Shown: positions 11,741 through 25,390 of the stretch, piece by piece
Layout: each line of letters begins with the position of its first letter
How positions within the stretch are numbered: position 1 is the first letter of the stretch
Source of the DNA: Diadema setosum
Lineage: Eukaryota; Echinodermata; Echinoidea; Diadematoida; Diadematidae
NCBI GenBank assembly: GCA_033980235.1
Contig: CM067066.1
Location: 34,449,180-34,513,179 of the forward strand
DNA length: 64,000 bases
Direction: 5' to 3'
The notes under the pieces: generated by a model
Databases searched by the model: none
What the model was told of the DNA's origin: nothing
What the model saw: the letters and a program-made list of their open reading frames with translations, nothing else
Program-made: the position numbers and the translations under genes

Positions 11741-12340
11741 ATGAGTTGATGTTGATATCATGTCATAGCATTTGTTGGTACGTGGTGCTAGTGCTGAAAG
11801 GAAAGTTAGGGAGTTGTTCTTCTAGCCGTATTTTCATGACTAGAATACTGAGAATGCAATTCGTAGGGCTCATTTTGTGTAAAAGATCCTTATCACAACC
11901 TGACAACAATTTTACAGTCATAGATATCACACAAAGACCTCTAGTTTGTTATACAATCGCCAAAGTCGCTCGCCTTTTTCTTTATAGGGAGAGTATTATA
12001 AATGCATTGCTTATCTCGGCGTTTGCTAGCATTATAAATTGCAATTTCTTTGCGATACAGTGGGGAATAATAACTTATGGCCGAATGCAGAATGCCAAGT
12101 CATAAGCTAGGGGAATGTAATTTGTACAGCAATAAGAAAAAAATGAGTGGAAACGCGACTGTTTCATTTTCAGGTAGATGTCAGAGCATCTTGTTTGAGT
12201 TTGTTTTGCATATAAAGGGAGTAGGGCCTGTTTTCAAAACGTCTTTTTGTCACGCTTAACACGTGCACAACGCCTCGGTTCGATCGTCTCATACAAAATT
12301 ATTATGCCTTGGAAATAGTTAAGCAATCTAACTTGATACG

Positions 12341-12376
12341 TTAAAGGACAAACCGTTTTCCTTAAGCTGTCCTTTA
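12341..12376. repeat. Tiny hairpin with MITE-like ends
   Basis: TTAAAGGACA ... TGTCCTTTAG form a short inverted repeat of only 36 bp overall. The ends resemble the TTAAAGGG termini of the larger foldback elements, so this could be an extreme internal deletion product, or chance. Confidence 0.35.
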
Positions 12377-12499
12377 GTTTTGTTTATGCGCTTTAAATGT
12401 TGACATGTCTACAAAAAAAAAAATGGGGAAATGAATGCACAACCTATGCTTACTGTGTAAAATATCTCACATGTACACTCTACGCTCTGAAAAAAAAAA

Positions 12500-12605
12500 A
12501 AAATGAAATGGTAAATCCAACACTTTAAATGTTGTCACTTCTTGAACCAATATTTTAAATGTCTATACATGTTACACTCAAAATGCTGGATTTACCATTT
12601 TAGAA
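12500..12605. repeat. Inverted repeat, small MITE-like unit
   Basis: TGGTAAATCCAACA near 12510 is mirrored by TGCTGGATTTACCA near 12583. A further GTGGTAAATCC occurs at 13540. It is probably a short non-autonomous repeat. The boundaries are uncertain. Confidence 0.4.
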
Positions 12606-13388
12606 TTACTTAGATTAAAAAAAAAAACAAGTGGTAAATTTTGAGTCTCAAATTTCACATTTTGAGTGCTATTATGAATGGTTCGAAGATTGAATTGAAT
12701 TTGAATTGAATTGAAAAGGTGTTTTAGTCATCAATATCTATCGCAGCCCGTAGGCTGAATTACAGACATTGTTAACAAAGGGCCATGAATATTCACAAGA
12801 TACAGTGTAGCCATGAAGAAAAAAAAAATGCGTAGAACAACAAAAGGTCAGTCTTATTCATCTTAACCATTGCACAATGAGATCAACCTATAATACAAAA
12901 CAAAAACAAATATTACATCTACAATATCTCATATCACTATTCTCAATGATTATTAAAAGATAAATTAAGTTTATGTTAATTGTTAATTGTGTATGCCGGT
13001 CATTTAAACTTATTGATACAGATGTTGTTATACATCTCAAATCAACACATTTTACACAGCAAAAATAATCAGTGTGATTAAAAAAAAAACATTTTCTCAC
13101 AATCTTCTCTTCCTAAACAAACTCCCATTTCAAAGTGACAAGAATAAAAGCATTCGATTTTATACCATTTCGTAGTTTATTCTTTAGAGTAAAGGCCTAT
13201 TACAATTTGATTATGTGAGTACGATTCGAAATCATGAATGAGCAAAATATTAATTTCTACAAAACAATTAGATAAGATAAGATAATTGATTTAACGGTAC
13301 AATAATGGACCGGAGTTTTCCTAATGCAAATCCTCAAGACACGAGTCCCCTTCCAGCAGCGGTTGGACACATCCATAGAAGATTACTT

Positions 13389-13437
13389 CAATTGAATTGA
13401 ATTGAATTGAATTGAATTGAATTGAATTGAATTGAAT
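13389..13437. repeat. (TTGAA)n pentanucleotide microsatellite
   Basis: About nine to ten copies of TTGAA/GAATT, followed by the inverted form TTCAATTCAAAGCAATTCAA. Such pentamers often form the 3' tails of LINEs in invertebrates. Similar runs occur at 1838, 12690, 25610 and 41301. Confidence 0.9.
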
Positions 13438-13723
13438 TTAATCTAATTCAATTCAAAGCAATTCAAAGTTTATTTCTTTTTTTTTCGACAAAAACCTATA
13501 CATTTCACTTTCTTTGGTAACAGAGAATAGAAAAATAAAGTGGTAAATCCGACTTCAAGCTGTCGGTCTCGTGTTTGCTCGCCGACAAACAATGTCTTGA
13601 AAGGAGTATTGCAGACACGCCACACAGACAGAATGTGCTGTACTCTTACTTTCTGTATTTCCTAAATGATATTCGGTCGAAAGAGAGGGAGAGGGCTTAA
13701 TAGCGCTCATAATGTAAAAAGAT

Positions 13724-13803
13724 GGTTAACTGTGGATCGGCGTCCCTTTAATTCTACGTGGTCAGATTAACTGTTGATCAGCGTCCATTTACTTCTATGT
13801 GGT
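13724..13803. repeat. Diverged tandem duplication, ~48 bp x 2
   Basis: TTAACTGTGGATCGGCGTCC and TTAACTGTTGATCAGCGTCC begin two consecutive blocks that both continue with TTTA-A/C-TTCTA-GTGG. It is a local duplication with a few substitutions. Confidence 0.75.
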
Positions 13804-15493
13804 AAGCCCTAACATATGCCTTGACAAATGAAATTTCACCTTTTTTCCCCTCTGGGGAGTACCTACTTTCAGTTTTCTACTTGGAAGTGGCTCAGTTGTG
13901 TTTAGTTTTTCTTGTCTTTTTCCAAAGATATTTCATATAGTGTCTCTTGGGTTACTTTGAATTTCCTTGCCTTGCCCGGTGATCCGATTTCTTTCTTTAT
14001 AAATGCTTGATATCATATAGAATTAATCCAATCTCGAGAGTCACCCAGATTTGTGACAACACTTTGATCCTAGATGATGAAAAGAAGCAGAAAACTAACA
14101 TTTTATTTCACTAGGATTTATTTTCCATGATTTTGTAGCGCATTGTCCAAGCTGCCTTTGGATTAAAATGCGCCCTCTTTTTAAGAAACGGAACAAATTT
14201 TCAATGTCAATCATTCTTGTGATATGGTGTGTTTGAATTATTAGGTGTATCTTACTAACTTCAGGTGAATCATCTCACCATGCTCATTGATGGTCCATGA
14301 AGGTTTCAATTTCGGATGATAGTGCAAACCGATTTAGGGCTTATTTGCTCATGATATTCAATAATTGAAATAGATTTAATTATTTTCATTGTTACTTGAA
14401 ATGATCAGAGAAAAAACAACAACTCATCGATTTATTTCTAACCACCGCACTGTTTCCCATTAGAATTGTCAAAAGTTTAAGTCAAAGTATAATGCAAAAG
14501 TATATCATGAGGCATTATTTTGTCAAAAACGAAAAATTATGAGTGAAAAAAAAAGTAATTACTCGAGAAATGTGTTAGCACTGAATGCTATAAACAAAAC
14601 AGTATGATGACACATCGCACTTGATCTGCTGATGATATTTAGATATTAGCTTCTTTTCGTATTATCGTAGACGTGCTACTTCACAATGAGAAATTTGGAT
14701 TTGTAGTATAGAAAGCATATAACCAACTTTTACTGACACTTTTTCCTCAAAATTATAATTTAGTATGTCGTATGACATGATATGAATAATAACTTAGCTT
14801 TGTTATACTACAAAAAAATGTGGATAGGAATTCATATTCATCATGTTGACATTCAAATGTATAATAGTTTAGTACTGTGTCTGTGTCTTAGGAAACATTT
14901 TGATGAAAAGAAAATGCGTGTTTTACTCTGTAAGGATATTTTTTTCTCTTTCCCAAAGTGAAACCGCAATATCTGAACTCGACATGTAACAAAGGTTGAG
15001 GCAGTAAATGCGGATTCGAAGAAAAGCATTCGTTCAGAAAAAAACATGTTATTTTTTTTTTTGGTTCTTGTCTCAACGAGAACATTGGAGTATCTTTTTA
15101 CTGTCAGAACAGCTCTGTCGAAATGTTGTCTTCTTGCAAAGTGTTTGCTTTTTATTCAGTCAGAAAGTTGTCGGAGTAGTTAATAAAATGAGCAGTTTAC
15201 ATAATGATCTTTGCAGCTTTATTGTGTTTATTATGACTGTGTACATTTTCATAATTCTACTGACGATTACAGGGCTTAACCTTTCGTTTTCATATTCACA
15301 CGTATGTCTCATTGTTTGTAACAACATCTTACTTTGTATTCTAACATTCTGACAATTTCTGGGCCTCTTAGATACATAGGGCTCTCGCATTGATAGTACG
15401 GTAAAACTTTTGGTGGCGAAGGAAAGGCCTGATGTAACAATTTTCAAGACGTATCATTCGTCTTTTTCCAACAATAGACAATATATATATGTA

Positions 15494-15528
<35 letters not shown>

Positions 15529-15727
15529 CAATAAATATCACAAATAAAACAGAAACCAAGTTCCTGCTGTCATTACCAACAGTTTCTTTCGGCACACAAA
15601 CTTTGGAGCGATTCGCCCTTTCTAGAAGAAGGAGTCTCGAGTACGCCATGTGTTGTTCCAACAAGGTTTTTTATGAACTACTATGACATGATATTATAAT
15701 AATATTCGAAGTCCAACACGTGGAAAA

Positions 15728-15728
<1 letters not shown>

Positions 15729-15798
<70 letters not shown>
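15729..15798. repeat. (AT)n microsatellite
   Basis: A TA dinucleotide run of about 70 bp with one TATGTATA interruption. A shorter relative lies at 15481-15527. Confidence 0.9.
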
Positions 15799-15800
<2 letters not shown>

Positions 15801-16672
15801 GAAATTTCTTTTGGACTACGAGATGTCATGTCATAATAATTCTAACAGAAATCCATTAGCGATGTACCTTAAGCAGCAAAAAGATATATTTTGAACAAAT
15901 TTATGTCTCACCATTAAACGAGAGAAACAATACCCGTAATTATATTCTACCGATCACAAGCTTCTGCTCTTGGGAAAGCACAAGCATACACCAGTGCTGG
16001 TTCTTAAGGTAACTATAATTATCACGCCTTTGGTAGTATGAATAAGCATTATGTTGCACATTTTCCTTCTGTTATTTATTTCGTAAAAAACGGTATAAAA
16101 GAGGAAAAAATCTGGAAAATGATGCTTCGCCAGGCGAAAAAAAAAAACAGCCGCAATAGAAAAACTGATAAAACCTCACTTTGCACTTTATAGGTGATGT
16201 AGCGCTCCCATCATTTCTCAGAAATATGTCTTATTTCAGAGCTCTATACAAACACCTCGCAGCACTTGAGCACCCGTTCGCAGGTCAAGTTTATACTGCT
16301 CCTTTATCCACAGCACCGGTTTCCGGGCAGCCATGCAGAAATAACCCGCGCTTGTGATCCTTTTTCTCGGAACCCTGTCACATCTGCACTCCTATTTCTG
16401 CAACCTCTGCAAGCAGCTGTCTTATTGTGCAAACGCGATATATATATATATATATGTGTGTGTGTTTGTGTGTGCGTGTGTGTTTGGGTCTGTTCTTGTT
16501 AATAATTGGTGGTCGGGACGTTTTAATCTTGGCCCAATTACGAATTCATCTTGCGGTTAAGAATTATGCCCCCCTTCATGCGACACAGATTGCACATGTT
16601 ATTCCCCTCTCTTTCTTTTCGATGTGAGTTTAAAACAAACACACACACACACACACACACATACACACACAC

Positions 16673-16708
<36 letters not shown>

Positions 16709-16864
16709 CACATATATGGATGACAACATATCGTATTTATGCAGACAAACATCTTGTGAAATCTTGTTAAATCTAGAGTGCATGTGCGTAACAACCCTTT
16801 AAAGATATGACATCAAATTATTGAAGATTTAACAACAACCACCCCCCCCCCCACACACACACAC

Positions 16865-17012
16865 CAGTGGCGGATCCAGAGGGGCACACCGGGCGCTCGC
16901 CCCCGCTTTATTTTCTGTTAAAACAAAAGAAATAAAAAAAATGGGGGGCGCGTGCGCCCCTTTAATTTTGTCAAGGCGCCTCCCCTTTACGGAATTCCTG
17001 GACCCGCCCCTG
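16865..17012. mobile_element. Short hAT-like MITE with CAGTGGCGGATCCAG end
   Basis: Left end CAGTGGCGGATCCAGAGGGG and right end CCTGGACCCGCCCCTG are imperfect inverted repeats about 150 bp apart, enclosing GC-rich text. The ends resemble those of 49730-51071 and 60051-60283. CAG...CTG termini with 8-bp target duplications are typical of hAT elements. Here the flanks are CA repeats, so the duplication cannot be judged. Confidence 0.6.
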
Positions 17013-19052
17013 CACACACAGCCTCACTTTTGTGCGTGGTGCACTGGCATGACATGATTGTATAATTTCAGACTCTTCAAAAAGCGGTATCTACTCATGT
17101 GAGATATTTTGCTGAAATCTCAAGATAGGAAAGGAAAAATAACCAGCTCGTGGTGTTCAAACGGTTCAAACACGACAGATCACGTCCTTGAAGAGGAATT
17201 CCAGTGAATGTGCAAAGATAGTTCAATTAGAAAAAAGCAATGAAAATATCATAGAAATTGTTAATAAAGACTTCAAAATGTCTGTTTTTAAGATGAAGAC
17301 ATTTTAGATGAGGCTATAATTGATATATTATTATCATCAACATTCATGACTATTTTCCTCTCATTATGGTGAAACTTTCACTGTTCCATGACTCTGCTTA
17401 TTATTTTTCAGTATCAAATGCATTGTTTCCTCTTTAAAACTACAAGAAAGCATTGTCGTCAGATGGACTGAATTGTCTTTTTATGTTTATGTTTAGGCAA
17501 TTAGAAGACAAAATGAATATTACCAAACATATATATACGACATGAAAAAAATTAAAAGCAAGAACTTTTTGGAATCCGTTTTTTGTTGTTTTTTTGTCAT
17601 AGTCATACGCACAAGGAAAAATTGAAGTGTGCAATGAAACATATCTTTGCACCACCTACACATTCTGGTTATTTTTCTTTGTAAACTGTGGATATTTTGC
17701 GCCCCAAAACACCATAAATACAGACAAAAAAGACAAGGAAACGGAAAACGACAGATGCAGGAAAGCAGATTTGATATAAAATGTTAAACCTTTAATTGGC
17801 ATTGACGTATCATTTCAGTCAGGAGAACAAAATATTCCCTGGAGTATCTTTTTTTTTTTAATTTAAAGTGATTGTCACAAAGCGCTTTTAATTTCAGAAT
17901 TGATGGGCAATTTGCAAGGAATTGCCACTTTAACCTTGAGGGTTGATAAAATGAGACACGCATCAAACATTTTCAATTCCTTCTGTATTCCACGGACAAA
18001 GATGAAGTGTTTACCTGAAAACCTGTATAATGTGGTTTCATACTTCAGGTGCCTGTGGGAATAATATGTAACAATATTCTGTACAAATATTCTTTGTTGT
18101 CAATAAGTCGACCAACAATTAATTTCATATTACAGAGAAGAGGAATGCAGTTTTGTCTCCCAAACGCTTGGAAGCATGTCGTGTTCCAGAAGTTGTTCTG
18201 GAACCCCCCCCCCCCCCCATCATCTTCATCCCTCCCCTGGTATGAGACGATTCCAGGGTGTTGAAATATTTGCGCTTAAACGTGTTTGCGGAGAAGTAGA
18301 AAATAGAACCTGCTGCCTACATGAAATCGAGGTGTGAAGTCAAATGTCTTGGCTTTGTCCGTTGCTACCTTTTCCAGACCGAGACAAAGTTTGTTAACCC
18401 TTTTCGTACGTCTTTCGTGGCCGCCTTATTAGTGGGAGCGTGCTGGTCTATTTATGTCGGCTTTATTCCAGACCTTGAAAGACAGTACTAACTGCAAACG
18501 ACTTTAGTTCTTCGAGACAGATTTAATCACTCCTCTCCTGTTTGCAACTACGATTGGAAAACTGATCGGAATAAATGCGCATACAACCAAACAGCAAAAC
18601 ACACACACACACACACACACACACAATTTAAATAATCACACAAACGAAGACAATCTCAAAGCCATTACATCATTCATGAATTAAATCACTTAACGAATTT
18701 CCATGAGTCTAAAGCCACTATTAAAATACTCAAAACACGATGTGTCACCAGCATACATGGCATAAGGCACAATGCATTTCTTCTCTAAACTTTCTTCCCA
18801 GGCCCATTACCTTCGCAAATATAAACTAAAGCCATCCTCTGCCTTTTTTTTGTTCTTTTTTTCCTACTGATTGCCTTTGCCATGACTAAAAAAACAAACA
18901 AACAAAAATGCTGATATTGGATCCATGAGTTACCTACCACGTGATAATCAGTAAGCTGGAGACATATCTTGTAAAGAATATTCACAAAACAATGAAACAG
19001 GGAAATGTATCATCGAAATAAAGTTCTGTCTTAAGAACAAAGCATGCCTATT

Positions 19053-19058
<6 letters not shown>

Positions 19059-19113
<55 letters not shown>
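19059..19113. repeat. (AT)n microsatellite
   Basis: A pure TA dinucleotide run of about 55 bp. Confidence 0.95.
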
Positions 19114-19116
<3 letters not shown>

Positions 19117-20123
19117 GGCTGCAGGCTATCGGCGTCTTTTCACGGCAGCAATAGACATGATAGAGATGGAAATATGATATCATATAGAATTGGATATGAC
19201 TCCGTGTGAATCGTTAGCAGATCGCGAAAGATATCGCGAAAGACACAAGCAGGAGAGAGGAACTCCAATATCAAAATGCATAACAGTGCCTATTTTCATT
19301 AGAAATCGCAAAGCCTCAGACCACTTGCCCTCCCCCCACCCCCGGGAAAAAGGGGGCGCTTTGGGCTCTTCCAACATGTGATTACTGCATGTATTTCACG
19401 TTGAATTATTCCTAGTTACGGTGAAAACAAAATGGTGTAAAGATTCCCTCATTGCAACACCATCTTTGTGTCTTTCACAACAGATATATCTAGAAATATA
19501 TTTTCCTTCCGGGAAGTTTGTTGAAAAAGAAACTGTGTTCAGCATTTCTGTATAGGCCTATACTAGCCAATCGTTTCTGCCACACTGGCATTTGTATTTT
19601 TCTATCTATTCATTCTTATGCTAGTAAGTTTTCGTCACATTTGTAGTTTTAGATGTTCTATTGTTTTGTAGTGTCTGTTTTGCAGTTCGTGCTTTATATC
19701 AGGTGGCTTTACGATAAACGAGCACATTTCACGAATGTTTTACTCTTTGTGTGTGTGTTTGTGTGCCGTGCTTCTAGTGGTAATGAGCTTTAAGATCGAG
19801 TAGCATTTGTCATGGAATGACGTGTAACATAAACGGAGTATAAAGTTCAATTTTGAAAGTAAATTCAATTCAAAGCATCTCAAAACTCTCAACGTTATCT
19901 TAAAACTCAAACCGGAAACTTGAATGTGACCCATCATCACGAAAGTCTGATTATTACTCAGAAAATAAATCATCTGATGGAGCATTTTTGCAACTCCTTC
20001 TTACTCTTAGCTCTCAAAGTGGAGTAATATGATATATGTTCCACCTAATTCAAAACAAACAGACAAACCAACAACCTCAGCGTTGAGGAAATCGGATTCG
20101 AAGTTACGATGCAATCAATAGGA

Positions 20124-20205
20124 TGAGGGTTAGGGTTAGGTTTAGGGTTAGGACTTTGGGTTAGGGTTAGGATTACGTTCAGGATTAGGATTAGGATTAG
20201 GGCCA
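20124..20205 (+). repeat. Interstitial telomere-like TTAGGG tract
   Basis: GGGTTAGGGTTAGGTTTAGGG and related hexamers continue for about 80 bp, degrading rightwards to GGATTAGGATTAGG. TTAGGG is the canonical metazoan telomere unit. The degraded copies and the embedded position indicate an old interstitial insertion, not a chromosome end. Confidence 0.85.
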
Positions 20206-23200
20206 GGGGAAGGGTAATTGCCTAGGGGGTAATTGCCCTACACCCGCAGTCAAGCGGGTGGGGACGCATGCCTTTGAAATTGGTCGTTTCAGAACACCAT
20301 GGCAACATGCAATAGGAGAAAAGAACCTTTCAATTGCAATTATTTTCCCCTTTTTTAAAGCGAAATATTGAGCCAAATCTTGTCCCAAACGAATACTTAG
20401 GCCCGGATAAACAATAGTGACGAGCCATGCCGCATCATATTGATACCCTGTGGTACCACAAATCGATCGTTTTCTTCTATTTCGATTTTTTCAGGGTTTC
20501 TTTTGTAGTCATTTTATCTTTTTCAAAGAACATGAATAATCAGATACACTTGGAAGAAAGATATAATTATAAAAAGTGTGACGAAATAGTAGTTAAAGAT
20601 CATTTTTTACTTATTAGTCTCAGTACACGCATGTATTACATCTCTTCCAGCAGTTAATTAACCTTTTATCGGAGATGATGACAGAATAAGTTAGGCTCCA
20701 TGAATGTTGCGCATGTAAAGATCGCCAATATAAGCATCTTGTGTGCGCATACCGCGGTATAGCTAAAGCCTGATAATATTAGAGTGCATATATGCGACTG
20801 CTGCTTTTGTCATAGTATAAAGTTTGTAGTATTGTGTCGTATGTATGAAAATTGCTTTATCGTGTTACAAATTGAAATTTAGTAAGATCAAAACAACACG
20901 TGATACATGAACGGCCAAGGCCAGTTACGTCGGTTTAATTGTGTTACTGGATATTAGTATTTTCCTGGGTATCATTGTCGAACAGAAAAGATGGATCTCT
21001 CTGTATATGAGGGGAATATGTCCACTCTTTGCTAAGGATGGACATGCTGATAATTCATTGAAACTGACCCATATAAGGTCGTTGACGATCACACAAAACA
21101 TGAGGATACTTCGGAGGATTCTTCAATTTCACGTGTTTTTTTTTTTTTTGCGATTGCTGATATCTTTGACGATCGTGTATGTGAATTAGCTGATGTAATG
21201 TTTTGTGTCTCATGCATTATAATAAGATTGGCTTACATAAAGAAATAGGCCTGTATGCTATAACAATAGCTATTTCTTTTTAATGCTTTGGGACTTGTTA
21301 TCTCCTTTCCCAAATAAAATAAATTATTGCAGATTCATTATGTTTCACGTATCAAACAACACACAAACTGAAACATATGAAGTTGAAACATAACTGGTAA
21401 TTAATATCATAATGATACAATTGGGAAAAGATGTTAAAATAAGCAACCTTACCTATCTCTAGAATGCAATCTGAAGGTACACGACAAAGATAACAGCGCG
21501 GTGGGGGTGGTAGAAACGTAAAAGATAAAATGTCTATACAATTATATAGAACTTACAATAGCTGCCTGGAGCAACCTATTGAAAAGCTGAATAGTCTGCA
21601 TATAAATAGAAAAGATCCCTCGAATGAGAGAAAAGTGAGGTATAGAAAAAAACGCAGTCCTTCGAATGCTCTGACATGGTTAAGGAGGTTTGCGTCTCCA
21701 GATCAACATCAATGTACGAAATTTACACATTCATATTTGAAAGTGAAGCATAGATCAAGTCGATGAACGACCGTCTAATCCTCTAAATTGTCTTCAAGGA
21801 TGTTTTGTTTTTGTTTTGATTGATACACCTTAAAATTTCATTAACAATCTCTCTCTGCATACAATGGTAGACCTAACAGCTCCTACAAAATAGAATGGCA
21901 GTCGCCGAAGGGGACTTTGTGGTTCGATTTCATCTAAAGACGCGCGCCGTGCGTCGTCTCAGTGCATGTGTTGCACAGATAGGAAAGCAGAGGTGCTTAT
22001 AATAAATATACTATTAGTAGTTTAGGGTGAGATTTAAAGCGCGGAAGTAGGGAGATTGATAACTGGTCGGTGTATCTCACAAGCCCGGCGTTCTTGTGAG
22101 AATGGATGCGAGAACACGAAGGGCTTATGCTTCAGGGTGATCTGTCGCATGAACGCAGGATAGGTTCCTCGACCGAGGTAGTCACAGGTTGGGTGAAAGA
22201 AGAAAAAACACACCTGCCCACACGGAAGGAGGTTTAAGAAGAAGATGTAGAAGTTCGAAAGTATTGAATTGTAATTATGATAAGGCTAATGCGCTCAAAT
22301 AATCTATCAAAATAATCACACACACACATACATATACACATTAACACTAACACAGGCATACACAAAGAACGATACTCAGTTATACAGGAACAACAATAAC
22401 AACAAAACAAATATAACTTCGTCATGTCGGTAGAATAATACGTTCATTGATCTAATCCCTCTATCAAATATTTTAACATGCAAACAGCATTATTCACGCG
22501 GTAAACATAAAAGAAGAAAATACATCAAGTACCGGATGGCATCTCGCTTTATGAAACAAGCATAATCATAGGCGTTGATGCGAGCAATTGTAGCGTGTAC
22601 TACCCCCCCCCCCCCCTCCCGTCGAGAGAGCCAGCCCACTCAATTGTTGACGTCGGAATACATCAAAGACGACAGGAAATTCTCTCCGATCTATCAAGGC
22701 ATATGAGTTGCACGTACAAGGGTAGTAGACAGGCTCAAGAAAAACAAAAATCAAAAAAAAAAAATAGCGGTGACTACTGCAATATTTTGCCTCGGGAAAT
22801 TGTAGTGGCGGAGACAGAATCGCAGGTGATACCGATTCAATTACTATTAAACTTCGACGATTGAGACAATTGCACGACGGGGAACACCTTTTGTGAGTCT
22901 CATTCATTTTTTAAAATTTGTTCTTTTGTTTACAGTGGCACGGGTGAAGTTAACGAGCATTGAATGTTAATCATTCATAAGCTTGTGTGCGAAATCTCTT
23001 TTCAAAATCGGGACCGCATAAGTGAGGGATAAAAAAAAATGTGAATGGATGTGAATAATAACTGATGGTACCATGGCCTGCAAGATAAATAATTTATCTG
23101 CGGGTTAGAACTATTACCGAATCGGCCCCAACAATTTTGAAATCATTGGTGTGTTTGTTTTTATCATTCACAGAACATCACCTGGTTTTACAGGTATATC

Positions 23201-23863
23201 TATTAAACAAAAAAAAAAAAAAAATGGAAAGGTTATTCCAGGTGTAAAGACATCCAAAATTCATTAGTTTAGGTAAGCCGTAGGATGACTAAAACAATTA
23301 CATAATATATAACTTTAACTGAATTCGGCTTCATGGAAAACTAAATGTTTAATTCCATTGAAATGGAGTTGAATTTATGCAACGCACAACAGCATACGAT
23401 CATAATGTGTTTGGAATAAAAACAAGATAAAACTATAAAAGAAAAAAGAGCTGACAAATTTGAATATTTATATTCAGTTCATGGCTGCAATAACACTTTT
23501 ATTATGAAAAATGGAAATTTGTTATCATACATAATCCAGTAAATGTATTATCTGTAAACCAAATGATTTACAGATTACTTTTTATCCTTTTACAACGTGA
23601 TGCGAAAGACAGCGTCTATCCATGAAAAAAAAAAAAATTCCGGTACACATCGTAATCCGAAACAAATTGCTTTTTCCTTTAGTGCTTCGTGAGGACAATA
23701 GTTATCGCCGTGGCAGTTGGATGATGCCATTGATGGTGAAGGTGATGCAGATAATGACATGGTCATCATCGTCACCATTCATATCGTTCTAATTCAAAAT
23801 CAACGAGTATAAATGGGGTAGCGTTTTTCCATCGTAATTTTGCTCGTGTGTGTATAGCTGAGT

Positions 23864-23929
23864 TTTAAGACTACTCCATACTGGTCAGGAATAGATTTAA
23901 GACTATTCCATACTGGTCCAGAATAGATG
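23864..23929. repeat. Direct tandem duplication, ~32 bp x 2
   Basis: TTAAGACTACTCCATACTGG and TTAAGACTATTCCATACTGG head two adjacent copies that both end AGAATAGAT or GGAATAGAT. Confidence 0.8.
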
Positions 23930-24796
23930 TTACAAAGTTCATCTTCATTTTGGTGCAACGACTTTCTATGGAGGTATACTAGCAATAATATAATATATAG
24001 TCCCCCTTCAGCTACTATACTAAAGGTTGTACCACAAACCTGCTCTTCGATCTGATCCGCTCTACCTCTCCCCTCCCACGCGTCCACGCGACGTCGTATA
24101 AGCAAAAGCAATACAGTAAGTTCGAAAATGAACTGGCTTGGATATGCCGTAGCTGGCGCCAGAATATTCTCTTGAACTCAATTTACTATGAACGGTGTCA
24201 CTGCCCCCCCCCCCCCCCCCCCCCCCGCACACACACGTGGTCATAATCATGTACACGCATATGCATACACGCACGAACTGCAAATGAACAAGCTACTCAT
24301 TGTGTAATGTTTTCATGTAAACAATATCATGCCTCACTCTATCATCATGAAGGGTAGTGATTTGTTTAAGTTCATAACTCTAAGACCAAGAGGTATTAAT
24401 ATAAAGGTTTTATGCATTGAGCATTCTGGTACATAAAGCAAAATGTGAAAACAGTAAGAGATAATCAAACTAAATGAACTGAACTGAAAGTTTAGTAATG
24501 CATTATGTATTATGCATATCCCCGACTGCATATTATTAGTACACTGTACATACCAGCGAATGTTAATTACTGTACGTGTGTCCGCATCAGCTGCATTACG
24601 TTTGATTACAGATTTTGAAATGTACATTGCTGAAAAGATTATCTGCTATTCGAGTGACTTCCAAGGAAGTAGACACATAAAAATATGTTTCAGATATCTT
24701 TCTAAAAATGAGATATTTGCATCATTCGTATCGAAAACATCCGGCCAGGCTGTTCTTTTTCTTTTTCTTTTTTTTTTCCCATTCTTCCAATAAAAC

Positions 24797-24960
24797 AGTT
24801 TAATAACATCATTTTATGGTCTATTGCATCAAAGATTTTTCCCCGACAACCACACATTTTGTACAGCTGCGTGCATGAGTTTTTGAAATGTCTTGCAAGT
24901 TCTCTCTTATCACGATTTCCTATTTGATATAAAAATTTGCCTAATAATATCATGTTGAAA
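24797..24960 (-). pseudogene. Possible LINE reverse-transcriptase scrap (motif A)
   Basis: The minus strand reads GKIFDAIDHKMMLLNCF. This resembles the RT palm motif A of many non-LTR elements (KAFDxIDHxxLL), with the first catalytic Asp present. Surrounding sequence is open for about 88 codons but does not show the other RT motifs, so only a fragment remains. It abuts the MITE at 25042. Confidence 0.4.
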
Positions 24961-25041
24961 TGTACCAATTTCTCAAATGTCAGTCACAATGTAAGCAATG
25001 AATTAGATTTACAGGACTAAAATAATGAGGAAACAAATACG

Positions 25042-25390
25042 ACTAGTAACCGATCAGTGAGAATCAGTGGGAATGCTGGGGGATGATTGTTCCAATCATT
25101 GTGGGATTCAGAGTACATTATATATCTATTGTTTTGTGAAAATTATTTGCTTCAGAATGGTCTCATTATTCAAGTAATGTGCAGTTCAATGTTTCCAGGT
25201 TAGCATGCTTGTACAGTGACGGGGTATTAAACTGCACATTACTTGAATATGAGACCGTTCTGAAGCAAATGATTTTCACACAGCAATAGATATATAATGT
25301 ACTCTTAAATGAATCCCACAATGATTGAAACAATCATCCCCCAGCATTCCCACTGATTCACACTGATCAGTTACTAGCCATCCCATTTAA
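25042..25390. mobile_element. Palindromic foldback MITE, family A copy 2
   Basis: Same sequence and palindromic structure as 238-603 (CTAGTAACCGATCAGTG ... CACTGATCAGTTACTAGCC). The left terminus lacks the TTAAAGGGG end, and the right end reads CCCATTTAA, so this copy is slightly damaged. Confidence 0.85.

Larger units (their letters stand above)
11741..20120. other. Intergenic, repeat-rich, no gene seen
   Basis: No exon with combined frame, splice and family support was found here. It contains simple repeats, a (TTGAA)n run at 13389-13437, AT ladders near 15481-15530, 15729-15798 and 19059-19113, CA runs and a hAT-like MITE at 16865-17012. A short duplication lies at 13724-13803. Confidence 0.5.
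20206..25041. other. Intergenic, no gene seen
   Basis: No supported exon. It contains poly-C runs near 22602-22618 and 24206-24226, a short tandem duplication at 23864-23929, and an RT-like scrap near 24797-24960. Confidence 0.5.

Noticed and set aside
22566..22907. 113-codon minus frame and 89-codon plus frame
   Set aside because: Both cross a poly-C/G run, lack splice signals and resemble nothing known.
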